DNA from: Chitinophaga pinensis
Lineage (GTDB): Bacteria; Bacteroidota; Bacteroidia; UKL13-3
NCBI GenBank assembly: GCA_945870425.1
Contig: CAMBSD010000015.1
Coordinates: 25,330-89,329 of the forward strand
Direction of reading: 5' to 3'
DNA length: 64,000 nt
The position numbers and the translations under genes were made by a program. Shown in pieces: positions 35,632 through 43,547 of the stretch. How positions within the stretch are numbered: the first letter of the stretch is position 1; the number at the start of each line of letters is the position of its first letter. A model generated the notes under the pieces. That model ran no database searches and had not been told where the DNA came from. It saw nothing but the letters and a program-made list of their open reading frames with translations.

Positions 35632-36837
35632 ATGAAGAAATTGATTTTACCCGCGCTCATACTTCTTGGTTCTCTGTCGATTAATGCGCAAACAAAATAT
35701 ACCGAACACATTAAATTGCTAACAGGTCATAGCAGGGATGTAGGTGCGGTTAGCTTTTCTCCAAAAAACATGTATCTAGCATCTGCAGGTGCTGATAATA
35801 TCGTAAATATTTACAAAGCTGATAGCCCATTTACCAGAATAACGTCCTTTAAATCGCATAGCACTCCCATTAATGTTATTCGCTTCAATCGATTGGGAAA
35901 TATGTTGCTAACTGCATCCACTGCGCCAAATGATTTTGGAATATTTGTGTACGATTCGGTTTTCAAAAAAGCCAAAGAACTTTTGGGTCACTCTGCCAAT
36001 ATCAATACCGCTATTTTTGATAATAGCTCGCGTTTTGTATTTTCTGGGTCCGAAGATGGCAAAATATTTTTGTGGGATATTAAATCAGGTAAAAACTTTA
36101 AACAAATTGTCAATGGACAGGCTGTAAATTCAATTGCCATGAACAACGATCCTCGCTTCCTTTTCGTAGCAGGTGCTGAACCTAAAATAAAAATGTATTC
36201 AATAGCCAACGGGCAAGTGGCACGAAGTTTTGACGGTCATATGGACGCTGTAAATGCCATAGAAATCAGCCCAAATAACAAATTTCTATTAAGTGGTTCA
36301 AACGACAAAACAGCACGTATTTGGGACGTATTAACAGGCAAGGAACTACGTAAACTACCTGTTGATTGTTGGAAGGTAACAGCGGTTGCATTTAGTGAGG
36401 ATAGCAAATATGCCATTACCGGTTGTAACGATGGCTCTATTAAAGTTTGGGAAGTAGAAACGGGCAAACTAGTTAGCAGTGTGGAAGCCCAATATTACAA
36501 TATCAGAGATATTAGTTTGAGTAAAAATTATAAATACATTGCTACTGCACCTATGCTAAGAACAGGTGAAGATTTTGGTGTTAGAATTTATCCTTCAGGA
36601 ATTGAATTACCGCAAAACCTTACAACTAATAATAAGATATATTATCCTTATGCACCGCTTGATAGCATTATGAAACTAAGAACACTTACCAAAGCAGATT
36701 CAATAAAATACAAAAAGCAAATTGGTATTTTTGAAGATTTTAATAAAGCTAAAAACAAAGACACAGCACCAAGCAATAAGTTAGATTCAGTAAGGTTTTT
36801 TAAAACACCTATGAACAAGCCTAGCACTACAAAGTAA
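35632..36837 (+). CDS. Exported WD40-repeat protein
   Basis: 401 residues with a signal peptide (cleavage near residue 19, SINA-QT). At least six WD40-type repeats can be followed, for example LTGHSRDVGAVSFSPKNMYL, LGHSANINTAIFDNSSRFVF and GHMDAVNAIEISPNNKFLLS, with SGSNDKTARIWDV and GCNDGSIKVWEV as blade ends. A Lys/Asp-rich tail (about 350-401) follows. WD40 propellers are protein-binding scaffolds; export suggests a periplasmic or surface role. Monocistronic. Confidence 0.88.
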   Translation: MKKLILPALILLGSLSINAQTKYTEHIKLLTGHSRDVGAVSFSPKNMYLASAGADNIVNIYKADSPFTRITSFKSHSTPINVIRFNRLGNMLLTASTAPNDFGIFVYDSVFKKAKELLGHSANINTAIFDNSSRFVFSGSEDGKIFLWDIKSGKNFKQIVNGQAVNSIAMNNDPRFLFVAGAEPKIKMYSIANGQVARSFDGHMDAVNAIEISPNNKFLLSGSNDKTARIWDVLTGKELRKLPVDCWKVTAVAFSEDSKYAITGCNDGSIKVWEVETGKLVSSVEAQYYNIRDISLSKNYKYIATAPMLRTGEDFGVRIYPSGIELPQNLTTNNKIYYPYAPLDSIMKLRTLTKADSIKYKKQIGIFEDFNKAKNKDTAPSNKLDSVRFFKTPMNKPSTTK

Positions 36838-36865
36838 TTAATACAAACTAAAATACTATATTCAT

Positions 36866-36901
36866 AAGCCCCCAATGCAGATTGTATTTGGGGGCTTTTT
36901 A
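36866..36901 (+). terminator. Terminator of the WD40 gene
   Basis: A 10-bp stem AAGCCCCCAA/TTGGGGGCTT is followed by T5. Between here and the T9SS gene (about 36902-37083) nothing recognisable was seen. Confidence 0.85.
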
Positions 36902-37083
36902 TTGAAAAGAATTCATAATAGACAAGATTGTATTGAGATAAATGAGACACCTAATTTGACGCAGATAGATAGCCCAACTATTTCTATTTTTTTATGAATA
37001 TACTGTTATAACAATATCTGTATAATGGAAGTGTCCAAATTTGAACAGCTTAATATTTATACTAACAAGAAATATCACAATTC

Positions 37084-37121
37084 AAAAAAAAAAAGAGGCT
37101 GCTTTGGTGAAAGCAGCCTCT
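37084..37121 (-). terminator. Terminator of the T9SS cargo gene
   Basis: The minus strand reads a 12-bp stem (AGAGGCTGCTTT and complement, loop of 4) followed by a run of ten T, 27 bp after the stop. Confidence 0.88.
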
Positions 37122-37147
37122 ATAAAATAAGGTCTACCTGAAATGGA

Positions 37148-40100
37148 TTATTTTACAAATTTCATTGTTTTGATTGCTGCACCATTTTCGTCTGATAATT
37201 GAATAAAGTAAATTCCTTGTGCAAGGTTACTAACATTCATAGATGATTTACCATCTGTTCCCAATGAATTTAATTCATAGCCTGAAACAAGGTTACCTTT
37301 GGTATCAAACACATCAACGGATATGTTTTTGGCTGTATTGTTTTTATAAGCAATGTTTAACACATCATTAGTTGGAACAGGATACAAAGCATAAGAAGAT
37401 GAAATCTCATTAGCTATGTCCTTAATTGATGTAGGCGATGCAAAGGTGGTATCATTTAAAATCAACACAAATCTGTCTTTACCCCATTGGTGAGGGAGTG
37501 AATCCATCACAAATGTGTACGAACTAACTTTTCTTACATCAATTGTTTTTTGGGTAAATTTATCCAATAATTGAATTCTCATAGCAGGTGAGAAGCTTTC
37601 TAAATTGGTAAAATTGAAGTAATAAGTGCCTTTTTGCGTAGCTTCTACATTCATGCTTACACGTGTTTCGGTGGTCACAACTGGAATACTTGACAATGTT
37701 AAATTAACTGAATCATTGCCATAGCTTGATAGATTCAGGTTATCATTTTTCATTTTTGTAATATCATAATCATCCTTATTAAGTGTAGCGCCATCTATCA
37801 TTTTCAAGATATATTCATCACTTTCTGTTGAGTCTCTAAAATATTTAATATGCAATTCATTATTTGCAGTTGTTTTATGCAGTACAAAAGAATTGGTATT
37901 GGTTTTGAAAGCCTCAGTAAAAGTCAATGCTGCTCCTGTTCCGGTAGCCTGAACAAAGAAACCAGTTGCACTTGGAATTAAACCATTAGTTAAAGTTCCA
38001 GAACCTGCCAATGCGCTAAAGCTTTTATAAGAATTTGAAGTCGCATCAAAAACGTGTATTGCATTCGATATATTTGTTCTATTGCTATTTGAAGCCCAAA
38101 AAGCCGCCCAATCAAAAGCACACGGATATGGGTTTGCTAATAAATTCCAACCATCAGTAGCATTATCAAAAGCCCCTGCAGTGCCAGTTCCAGTTGAGTT
38201 TATCAGCATAGATACAGAACCTGCATTTACCCCACTCGTAACACCGCCTGTCTGGGTAAATGTAAAGGAAGATTGGGCGGGTGCAGATCCCGGTTCAAAA
38301 TAACCAATAACAGCCGTATCCGTTGCATAAGTTCCTGTGATAGGACCCCTTACGAAAGCTCTGTAACCTACACCAGGCGTTAAAGTAGTTGCCATATTTG
38401 ATACTGGATTAGCCCAACCATTTTCAATGGTACCAGATGCAGTTCTGTTATATATCCTAACTGATGACGGAGTGCCTGCGGTATTATTAAATCCTAATAA
38501 ATTTGAACGAGTGGTAGCATATCCATTTGAATTTGCCGACCCTATAGTTGCCCCTGGTGTACCAGGGCCTGTGATGTAAAACTGAGAACCCCAACTAGCC
38601 AATGTTTGACCTGTAACAGGTGCACCAAGGTACCTCCATCTGCGACCAGAACCAGAAATATACCTTTCAACTATTACATTACCTGTAATGGTGCCAGCTG
38701 AATTTCCAATTGATGCTGTGCCATTAACATCCGATTTTAAAGTTAATAAACCACCTGTGTTTAAGGTAGAACCCGAACCAACCGTTACAATTCCTGGGGT
38801 TGAACCGCCAATAATATTTAAAGCATTACCTAAGGTAACTGTTCTAGATGTACCTGCATTTATAGTTAAATTTTTTAAGGTATTATTACTAGGGTCAAAT
38901 CTCAAAGTTCCTAAAGTTCCATTGCCTGCGATCGTTATGGAAGACGCAGTATTACATTTAATCATTGATCCAGATACCATTGAAATAGCAGAAGTTGTTC
39001 CACCTTTTCCTATTGTTAAATTCTTACCGTTTAAGTTAATTACACTTGCAGAATTTGTAACTTGCAATGGATCACTAGTTTCGTCAACCAATAAATTAGT
39101 TCCAATCACAATTTCTCCACCAGTTTTTTGAACGCGCATTACATCAATATCAAGAGGGTCTGTGGTAGAATTTATTGTTTGAGTATTGCTTCCATCGAAG
39201 AAAATGGCTCGTGTGTTGGCGGTAAAAGTTCCATTATCATCCAAGTTGCCAAATAAAATCAAGTCCCCACCTATAGAACCAGATAAAGTAATAGTTCCAT
39301 TATTTGTAAAATTTCCTCTCACGGTAAGAGCTGCAGTCATAAAAGCTCCAGTTTCATTCATAGATAATGTACCACCAGAATTTATTGTTAAGTTACCCGC
39401 ACACTGACGAGCAGTTCCTGTTCCAGAATTTCCTAAATTAAGTGTTGTCCCGCTATTTATTTGTACATTATTAGGGTATCCTGCTCCAGTAGTTGCACTC
39501 CATTCAGTTCCTCTGCCATATACAGTCCCGGAACTATAAATCAAAGTTGAAGATGTTCCATAAGAGGGAGCAGTTGTATTAACAAACCCGCCAACATTAA
39601 TAGTTAAATTACCATTCACTGTTGAACCACTACTAAAAGTTACACCACCAGCTAAAATAACATTATTAAAAGACCAAGTACCAGTAATGGCTCCTGTTCC
39701 TGCAAAGCTAATGGTTCCGGTTGATGCAGTATAGTTACCGCCATTTGCTAAGGTTGAACCGTTATTTACGGTAAGAGTAGAAGAGCCGTTATCAAAAGTA
39801 CCTCCTGAATTAATTGTCAATGAACCAATAGTTGTATTTCCACTTAAAGTAACGGTATGACCATTTGCAATGGTATATGACGCACCTGAAAATATTTGTG
39901 AAACCCCAAAAGTAGAGGCACTGCTTAAATTTCCTGATTGGGTGCTAGTAAACGATGATGTTAATGTATATGAATAATTTGCACCTGAATTGTCATCATA
40001 ATTAAGTGTTGAAATAGATTTATCAATTTCAGACATGCTAGAAATAGACGAAGCAGTAGATGTAAACACATAGTATCTAACTGAGCTTCCTATTGTTTGA

Positions 40101-40828
40101 GCTGGTATGGTGGCAGACCAACTTGTGCCACTTCCAGTTGCTTGAACCACTGAACTCGAATTTGAACTTGAAAAGTCAGAAGCTGTCGTGTATCTTACAT
40201 ATACAGCTTCACCACTTGATGGAGTTGCACTTGTAGTAATTCCGATAGAAGACGTACGATCAAAATTTAATGATTGAGAACTCCTAGAAATGGTTACTGG
40301 AGCAGCAGATGTATAGGCAACATAAAACTTAGAATTTGTTAATGTATAGCCAGCATCATTAAACACAAAAGTATATCTACCTGCTGTACTCATATTTAAA
40401 CCCATGTCGTTTCCTGAATTATAGCTACTAAATCCGTTTACTACATTCAATCCTGCTTGGGCAACACCAGAAAATACCCATTTGTTAGCAAATCGATTTC
40501 CACTTGGCCCGGAAATAAAAAGGAAGCCACTTCCTCCTCCACCAGCCATATTAATAGTTGTAAAATCTCCTCCTGAGCTCTGTACATTGTAAGTTTTAAA
40601 CCATTGTCCTCTACCATCAGTTGGGTTACCTGAAGAAGTTGAAACCCTTCTGAAAGTTGAGTTAGAAGATGCTGCAGTCGAGTAACTATTCATCTGACCA
40701 ACAACTTGCACAGGCTCCCCACTAAAAATGTTTTGCGACCAAGCAAAAGTGCCCATCAAGGCATAGGTAAACAAAAACAAACTTCTAACAAATGTTTTTC
40801 TAAAATTCAACTGCATCATTTTTTTCAT
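37148..40828 (-). CDS. Large surface protein with T9SS type A sorting domain
   Basis: 1226 residues. The signal peptide ends near residue 32 (GTFAWSQ-N). A Ser/Gly-rich N-terminal region leads into a fibronectin-like strand domain (about 170-275). Long repetitive beta-helix-like sequence follows (about 310-720), with many LTINSGGT / TLTVNNGST-type turns as in autotransporter-like adhesins. A bridge (NVIVERYISGSGRRWRYLGA near 735) is common in Bacteroidota surface proteins with an extra globular domain. The last ~80 residues (LYPVPTNDVLNIAYKN ... GIYFIQLSDENG ... MKFVK) are a Por_Secre_tail sorting domain: the protein should be exported by T9SS and anchored or released at the surface. Ser, Gly, Thr and Asn are very enriched. 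Partners unknown. Confidence 0.92.
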   Translation of the reverse strand: MKKMMQLNFRKTFVRSLFLFTYALMGTFAWSQNIFSGEPVQVVGQMNSYSTAASSNSTFRRVSTSSGNPTDGRGQWFKTYNVQSSGGDFTTINMAGGGGSGFLFISGPSGNRFANKWVFSGVAQAGLNVVNGFSSYNSGNDMGLNMSTAGRYTFVFNDAGYTLTNSKFYVAYTSAAPVTISRSSQSLNFDRTSSIGITTSATPSSGEAVYVRYTTASDFSSSNSSSVVQATGSGTSWSATIPAQTIGSSVRYYVFTSTASSISSMSEIDKSISTLNYDDNSGANYSYTLTSSFTSTQSGNLSSASTFGVSQIFSGASYTIANGHTVTLSGNTTIGSLTINSGGTFDNGSSTLTVNNGSTLANGGNYTASTGTISFAGTGAITGTWSFNNVILAGGVTFSSGSTVNGNLTINVGGFVNTTAPSYGTSSTLIYSSGTVYGRGTEWSATTGAGYPNNVQINSGTTLNLGNSGTGTARQCAGNLTINSGGTLSMNETGAFMTAALTVRGNFTNNGTITLSGSIGGDLILFGNLDDNGTFTANTRAIFFDGSNTQTINSTTDPLDIDVMRVQKTGGEIVIGTNLLVDETSDPLQVTNSASVINLNGKNLTIGKGGTTSAISMVSGSMIKCNTASSITIAGNGTLGTLRFDPSNNTLKNLTINAGTSRTVTLGNALNIIGGSTPGIVTVGSGSTLNTGGLLTLKSDVNGTASIGNSAGTITGNVIVERYISGSGRRWRYLGAPVTGQTLASWGSQFYITGPGTPGATIGSANSNGYATTRSNLLGFNNTAGTPSSVRIYNRTASGTIENGWANPVSNMATTLTPGVGYRAFVRGPITGTYATDTAVIGYFEPGSAPAQSSFTFTQTGGVTSGVNAGSVSMLINSTGTGTAGAFDNATDGWNLLANPYPCAFDWAAFWASNSNRTNISNAIHVFDATSNSYKSFSALAGSGTLTNGLIPSATGFFVQATGTGAALTFTEAFKTNTNSFVLHKTTANNELHIKYFRDSTESDEYILKMIDGATLNKDDYDITKMKNDNLNLSSYGNDSVNLTLSSIPVVTTETRVSMNVEATQKGTYYFNFTNLESFSPAMRIQLLDKFTQKTIDVRKVSSYTFVMDSLPHQWGKDRFVLILNDTTFASPTSIKDIANEISSSYALYPVPTNDVLNIAYKNNTAKNISVDVFDTKGNLVSGYELNSLGTDGKSSMNVSNLAQGIYFIQLSDENGAAIKTMKFVK

Positions 40829-40982
40829 AGATTATTTTTTTATACCACAATTTTAACACAGAATTATCTCTTTATCAAATTTGTATTAAATAATATGACA
40901 ATTGGACAAAAAAATTATTTTATCTGCCATAATAAGAAGCTTTAATTTTCAAAACCTTGATTCTTTGGCATTAGTGTAGTGA

Positions 40983-41276
40983 AATGATAAATATTTTAAT
41001 TTCATTGAAAAACACAAAGAGGAGTAGAAAGAAATTGACAAGATTATAAATCAATCTAATAATGAATTGTTGAACCTTGAATTATTTGTTGAAAAAGCCC
41101 TATCAATATACTTCAATCTAAGGTCAATGTAAGGTTCTGCAAACCATTAGAACATACAAAAAATACAAATTTTACTATTTACTGAAGGAATGCGATTCAA
41201 CGAAAAAAACAACCCGTATCGAACCGACAGGTATTATTTGGTTTTTGCCTATGTCTCGCAACTGAATTGGGATTGA
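40983..41276 (+). pseudogene. C-terminal relic of a serine recombinase
   Basis: A single frame of 97 codons plus stop, interrupted by three nonsense codons (TAG 41025, TAA 41130, TAG 41148) but no frameshift. It reads NELLNLELFVEKALSIYFNL, then RSM*GSANH*NIQKIQILLF, then TEGMRFNEKNNPYRTDRYYL and VFAYVSQLNWD. This follows the end of Bacteroidota zinc-ribbon serine recombinases, which run ...FVEKAL...NLxxxW...QxxQxLxFPEGxxYxxxxxxxRTxRxNxVF. No catalytic domain remains. It ends 8 bp before a terminator that precedes a duplicated tRNA 3' end. Family assignment is from memory of the pattern. Confidence 0.6.
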
Positions 41277-41283
41277 AGTAAAC

Positions 41284-41325
41284 AAAAAAGCGAAATATCA
41301 AACATTAAATTTGATTATTCCGCTT
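41284..41325. terminator. Hairpin terminator beside the duplicated tRNA 3' end
   Basis: On the minus strand AAGCGGAATAATCAAA pairs with TTTGATATTTCGCTT and is followed by T6. It directly follows the CCA of the tRNA fragment, as a tRNA terminator would. Confidence 0.75.
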
Positions 41326-41367
41326 TGGTGGGCCCACTTGGTCCCGATTAATCGGGAGAACCAAGCA
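41326..41367 (-). repeat. Duplicated tRNA 3' end with a palindrome in the T loop
   Basis: 16 bp (41326-41341, T-arm 3' strand, acceptor strand and CCA) are identical to 41730-41745 of the intact tRNA, and 9 bp (41359-41367) match 41751-41759. Between them the T loop is replaced by a perfect 16-bp palindrome, TCCCGATTAATCGGGA (41342-41357). The 5' two thirds of the tRNA are absent. Confidence 0.85.
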
Positions 41368-41389
41368 ACTCAAATTTTCTTAGATCTAA

Positions 41390-41686
41390 TTAGCTAATCT
41401 CTTTATGCATTTCAATAAATTTAGCCATCTCTGTTTCATTTTCTATCAACTTCTCAATAAACTTTCTACTCTTCATTCGTTTGACATATAATTCCATTTT
41501 TCTTGCTACTTTGATATCCGAACATAATATTGATAATTTTATCTCCCAATCATCAGCAATAGAGGTATATTGATTCTCGTAATATTTGATATTATGCTTT
41601 TTCAACCTCTTTTCCGGTTCCTCTGTTGTAATACCAACATAATACTTGTTTACACTTTTACTATATAAAATATATAACCACGCCAT
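41390..41686 (-). CDS. Small GIY-YIG endonuclease-like protein
   Basis: 98 residues, all GIY-YIG domain. LYILYSKSVNKYYVGITTEE at residues 4-23 carries the paired Y-I-L / Y-V-G-I motifs; EKRLKKHN holds the catalytic Arg; ARKMELYVKRMKSRKFIEKL near 61-80 holds the conserved Glu. No zinc finger or UvrC parts are present. It starts 46 bp past the intact tRNA's last acceptor base, on the same strand, just after that tRNA's terminator. It is followed within about 25 bp by the duplicated tRNA 3' end. This placement suggests a homing-type nuclease tied to the tRNA site. Confidence 0.85.
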   Translation of the reverse strand: MAWLYILYSKSVNKYYVGITTEEPEKRLKKHNIKYYENQYTSIADDWEIKLSILCSDIKVARKMELYVKRMKSRKFIEKLIENETEMAKFIEMHKEIS

Positions 41687-41694
41687 AATAAAAA

Positions 41695-41721
41695 AAGCCT
41701 TTTCAATAACTGAAAAGGCTT
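41695..41721 (-). terminator. Terminator of the intact CAT-anticodon tRNA
   Basis: The minus strand AAGCCTTTTCA/TGAAAAGGCTT stem is followed by T7. The T run ends about 5 bp before the GIY-YIG ATG. Confidence 0.8.
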
Positions 41722-41729
41722 AGAATTGC

Positions 41730-41806
41730 TGGTGGGCCCACTTGGAATCGAACCAAGCACCTACTGATTATGAGTCAGTTGCTCTAACCGAATGAGCTAT
41801 AGGCCC
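41730..41806 (-). tRNA. tRNA with CAT anticodon (tRNA-Met or lysidine-type tRNA-Ile)
   Basis: A full cloverleaf: acceptor GGGCCTA/TGGGCCC, D arm GCTC/GAGC, anticodon stem ACTGA/TCAGT with loop CTCATAA (anticodon CAT), T arm CTTGG-TTCGATT-CCAAG, and an encoded CCA (41730-41732). The body is not initiator-like. Elongator Met and Ile2 cannot be separated safely by eye. Confidence 0.92.
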
Positions 41807-41879
41807 GAAAAGATTTATTTCTTATGGGGTGGCAAAAGTATATTTTTAGCTTTATTATTACAACCGTTTAGAAAAAAAT

Positions 41880-42515
41880 ATGAAAAAAATTAAAGCTGTT
41901 ATTCTTGACCTTGGTGTGGTGATAATAAATATTGATCAGGAAAAAACCTTGAGAGCTTTTGAACGCCTTGGGATTGACCTCGAAGATATTAATGAATCAA
42001 TGCCTATTTTCAAACAATATGAGAAAGGTGAAATTTCAGACGAAGATTTTATTAGGACATTAAAAACGGCTTTAAAAGGTAGCGCAACTGAAGATCAAAT
42101 AATAAAGGCTTGGAACGCCATGATACTAGACATTCCTACCCATCGATTTAGATTAATTGGAGAACTAAGAAAACATTACAATGTACATTTACTTAGTAAT
42201 ACAAACTCTATCCATATCAAAGAAATCAGAGATTATATAAACACGTATCACCAAGATGAAGATTGGCAAAACACATTTGATAAAATGTTTTTATCTTATG
42301 AAATTGGTCTTAGAAAACCTGATGCAAATTTATATGAACATGTATTAAATGAAATCAACTTAAAGGCTGATGAAACCATATTTGTAGATGATTCGAGAGC
42401 GAATATCAAAGGTGCTGAAAAGTTAGGAATAAACTGCATTTGGACCCAAAAAGGAATTGATAAATGGCTATGGGATGAGCTAAAAAAGATTGACCCGGAT
42501 TTACATATCGGCTAA
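41880..42515 (+). CDS. HAD-family phosphatase (YihX-like)
   Basis: 211 residues. Motif I is AVILDLGVVIINIDQEKTL, with the nucleophile Asp in D-L-G-V-V; the Gly two residues after it is normal for the YihX subgroup (FDLGNV). Motif II is LLSNTNSIH near 102; motif III Lys is in GLRKPDANLYEHVL near 143; motif IV is FVDDSRANIKGAEKLGI near 166. YihX of E. coli is a glucose-1-phosphate phosphatase; substrate here is inferred only. It converges with and overlaps the YjbR gene by 15 bp. Confidence 0.9.
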   Translation: MKKIKAVILDLGVVIINIDQEKTLRAFERLGIDLEDINESMPIFKQYEKGEISDEDFIRTLKTALKGSATEDQIIKAWNAMILDIPTHRFRLIGELRKHYNVHLLSNTNSIHIKEIRDYINTYHQDEDWQNTFDKMFLSYEIGLRKPDANLYEHVLNEINLKADETIFVDDSRANIKGAEKLGINCIWTQKGIDKWLWDELKKIDPDLHIG

Positions 42516-42854
42516 TTCTTTTTGCAATTTCTTGGTCAATCCTAATGCCACCAAATTATAGGACAAATCAAGCCATTCAAGAATAAGTTTATCATTGGCA
42601 TCCAAATTAAAAGAAACGGTATTCCAATTGGTTTTATTCATATGAAAACCAGGTTTAACGGCCTCAAAATCCTGTCTTAATTCCACAGCATAATCTGGGC
42701 TACATTTAAGATTAACATGTGTAGGGTCAGAGATGGAAATAAGGGCAAACATTTTGCCCATTACTTTAAAAACCAAAGTGTCGTTATCAAAAGGAAATGT
42801 TTCTTCAACACCTATCTTAGCGATGCAATACTCTCTGAATAGTTCAATGTTCAT
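42501..42854 (-). CDS. MmcQ/YjbR-family protein
   Basis: 117 residues, the complete family length. The start (NIELFREYCIAKIGVEETFP), then VFKVMGKMFALISISD, LKCSPDYAVELR near 49 and HMNKTNWNTVSFN near 70 are the family landmarks. The fold is CyaY-like and probably binds DNA or another ligand; the role is not established. Its ATG overlaps the stop of the outer-membrane protein gene (ATGA), indicating coupled translation. Confidence 0.9.
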   Translation of the reverse strand: MNIELFREYCIAKIGVEETFPFDNDTLVFKVMGKMFALISISDPTHVNLKCSPDYAVELRQDFEAVKPGFHMNKTNWNTVSFNLDANDKLILEWLDLSYNLVALGLTKKLQKELADM

Positions 42855-43465
42855 GGCAATTGAAACAAACGGTAGCCAAGCGTAAACACAAACATATTGG
42901 CCCTGGAGCTGTATTGTTGAACTATTTGTTGAGTCAATTTATCCATATACACCACTTTGCCAGCCTCACTCAAATTCATGTCATACCTAGCATCCAAAGA
43001 AAATTTCCAAACATCAAGTCCCACTCCCAATTGCAATCCCAATACAAAATCATTAAACTTAGATTGATTGATATAATTATTTAATTGAGTTTGTGTTTGA
43101 GTTTGTGAATTCGCCAATTGAAATTGAAAATTAGGGCCACCATTCACACGAATTACTTTAAAGAATTGTTTGCCAAATAATATAGGCACGTCAATATTAT
43201 GTGTGGTATTGTTTCCAAAATCTTTAATTTCATTTCCTCTTTGGTTATAGTTAACTTCGGGCATGATAAAAAAGCCTAGTACTTTTATTTTGGCATAAGC
43301 ACCTAGCGTCATACCTGTTACGGCATCCTTGCTAGAATATGCCACAAAATCTTCGCCAATGGAGTTGCGGCTAAAACCAGCACGCACACCCAATGATAAC
43401 TCTTGAGCCTTTATGGATAAGGCCAAAACCATGCACATAGCAGAAAATAAGATTTGCTTTTTCAT
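42851..43465 (-). CDS. PorT-like outer-membrane beta-barrel protein
   Basis: 204 residues from ATG 43465, which starts a proper signal peptide (MKKQILFSAMCMVLALSIKA-Q); an upstream in-frame start would add a non-signal leader. The mature part has about eight short amphipathic strands, beginning LSLGVRAGFSRNSIG, with VPILFGKQFFKVIRVNGGPN in the middle. Size and strand pattern match the small Bacteroidota porin-like families. Function unknown. Co-translated with the YjbR gene downstream. Confidence 0.8.
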   Translation of the reverse strand: MKKQILFSAMCMVLALSIKAQELSLGVRAGFSRNSIGEDFVAYSSKDAVTGMTLGAYAKIKVLGFFIMPEVNYNQRGNEIKDFGNNTTHNIDVPILFGKQFFKVIRVNGGPNFQFQLANSQTQTQTQLNNYINQSKFNDFVLGLQLGVGLDVWKFSLDARYDMNLSEAGKVVYMDKLTQQIVQQYSSRANMFVFTLGYRLFQLP

Positions 43466-43512
43466 AATACAAGTATAATGAATGTTGTTGGTTAAAAAAA
43501 CCAATAAAAAAA

Positions 43513-43534
43513 GAGCCGTTCAATTGAACGGCTC
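43513..43534 (-). terminator. Terminator of the DPP III-like gene
   Basis: A perfect 22-base palindrome, GAGCCGTTCAA and complement, is followed on the minus strand by T7, 14 bp after the stop. Confidence 0.85.
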
Positions 43535-43547
43535 GTTTAAATTTTAC

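Noticed and set aside
38688..39131. 147-residue plus-strand frame inside the T9SS gene
   Set aside because: It is antisense to a Ser/Gly/Thr-rich gene; its Val/Pro/Leu pattern follows from the complementary codons.
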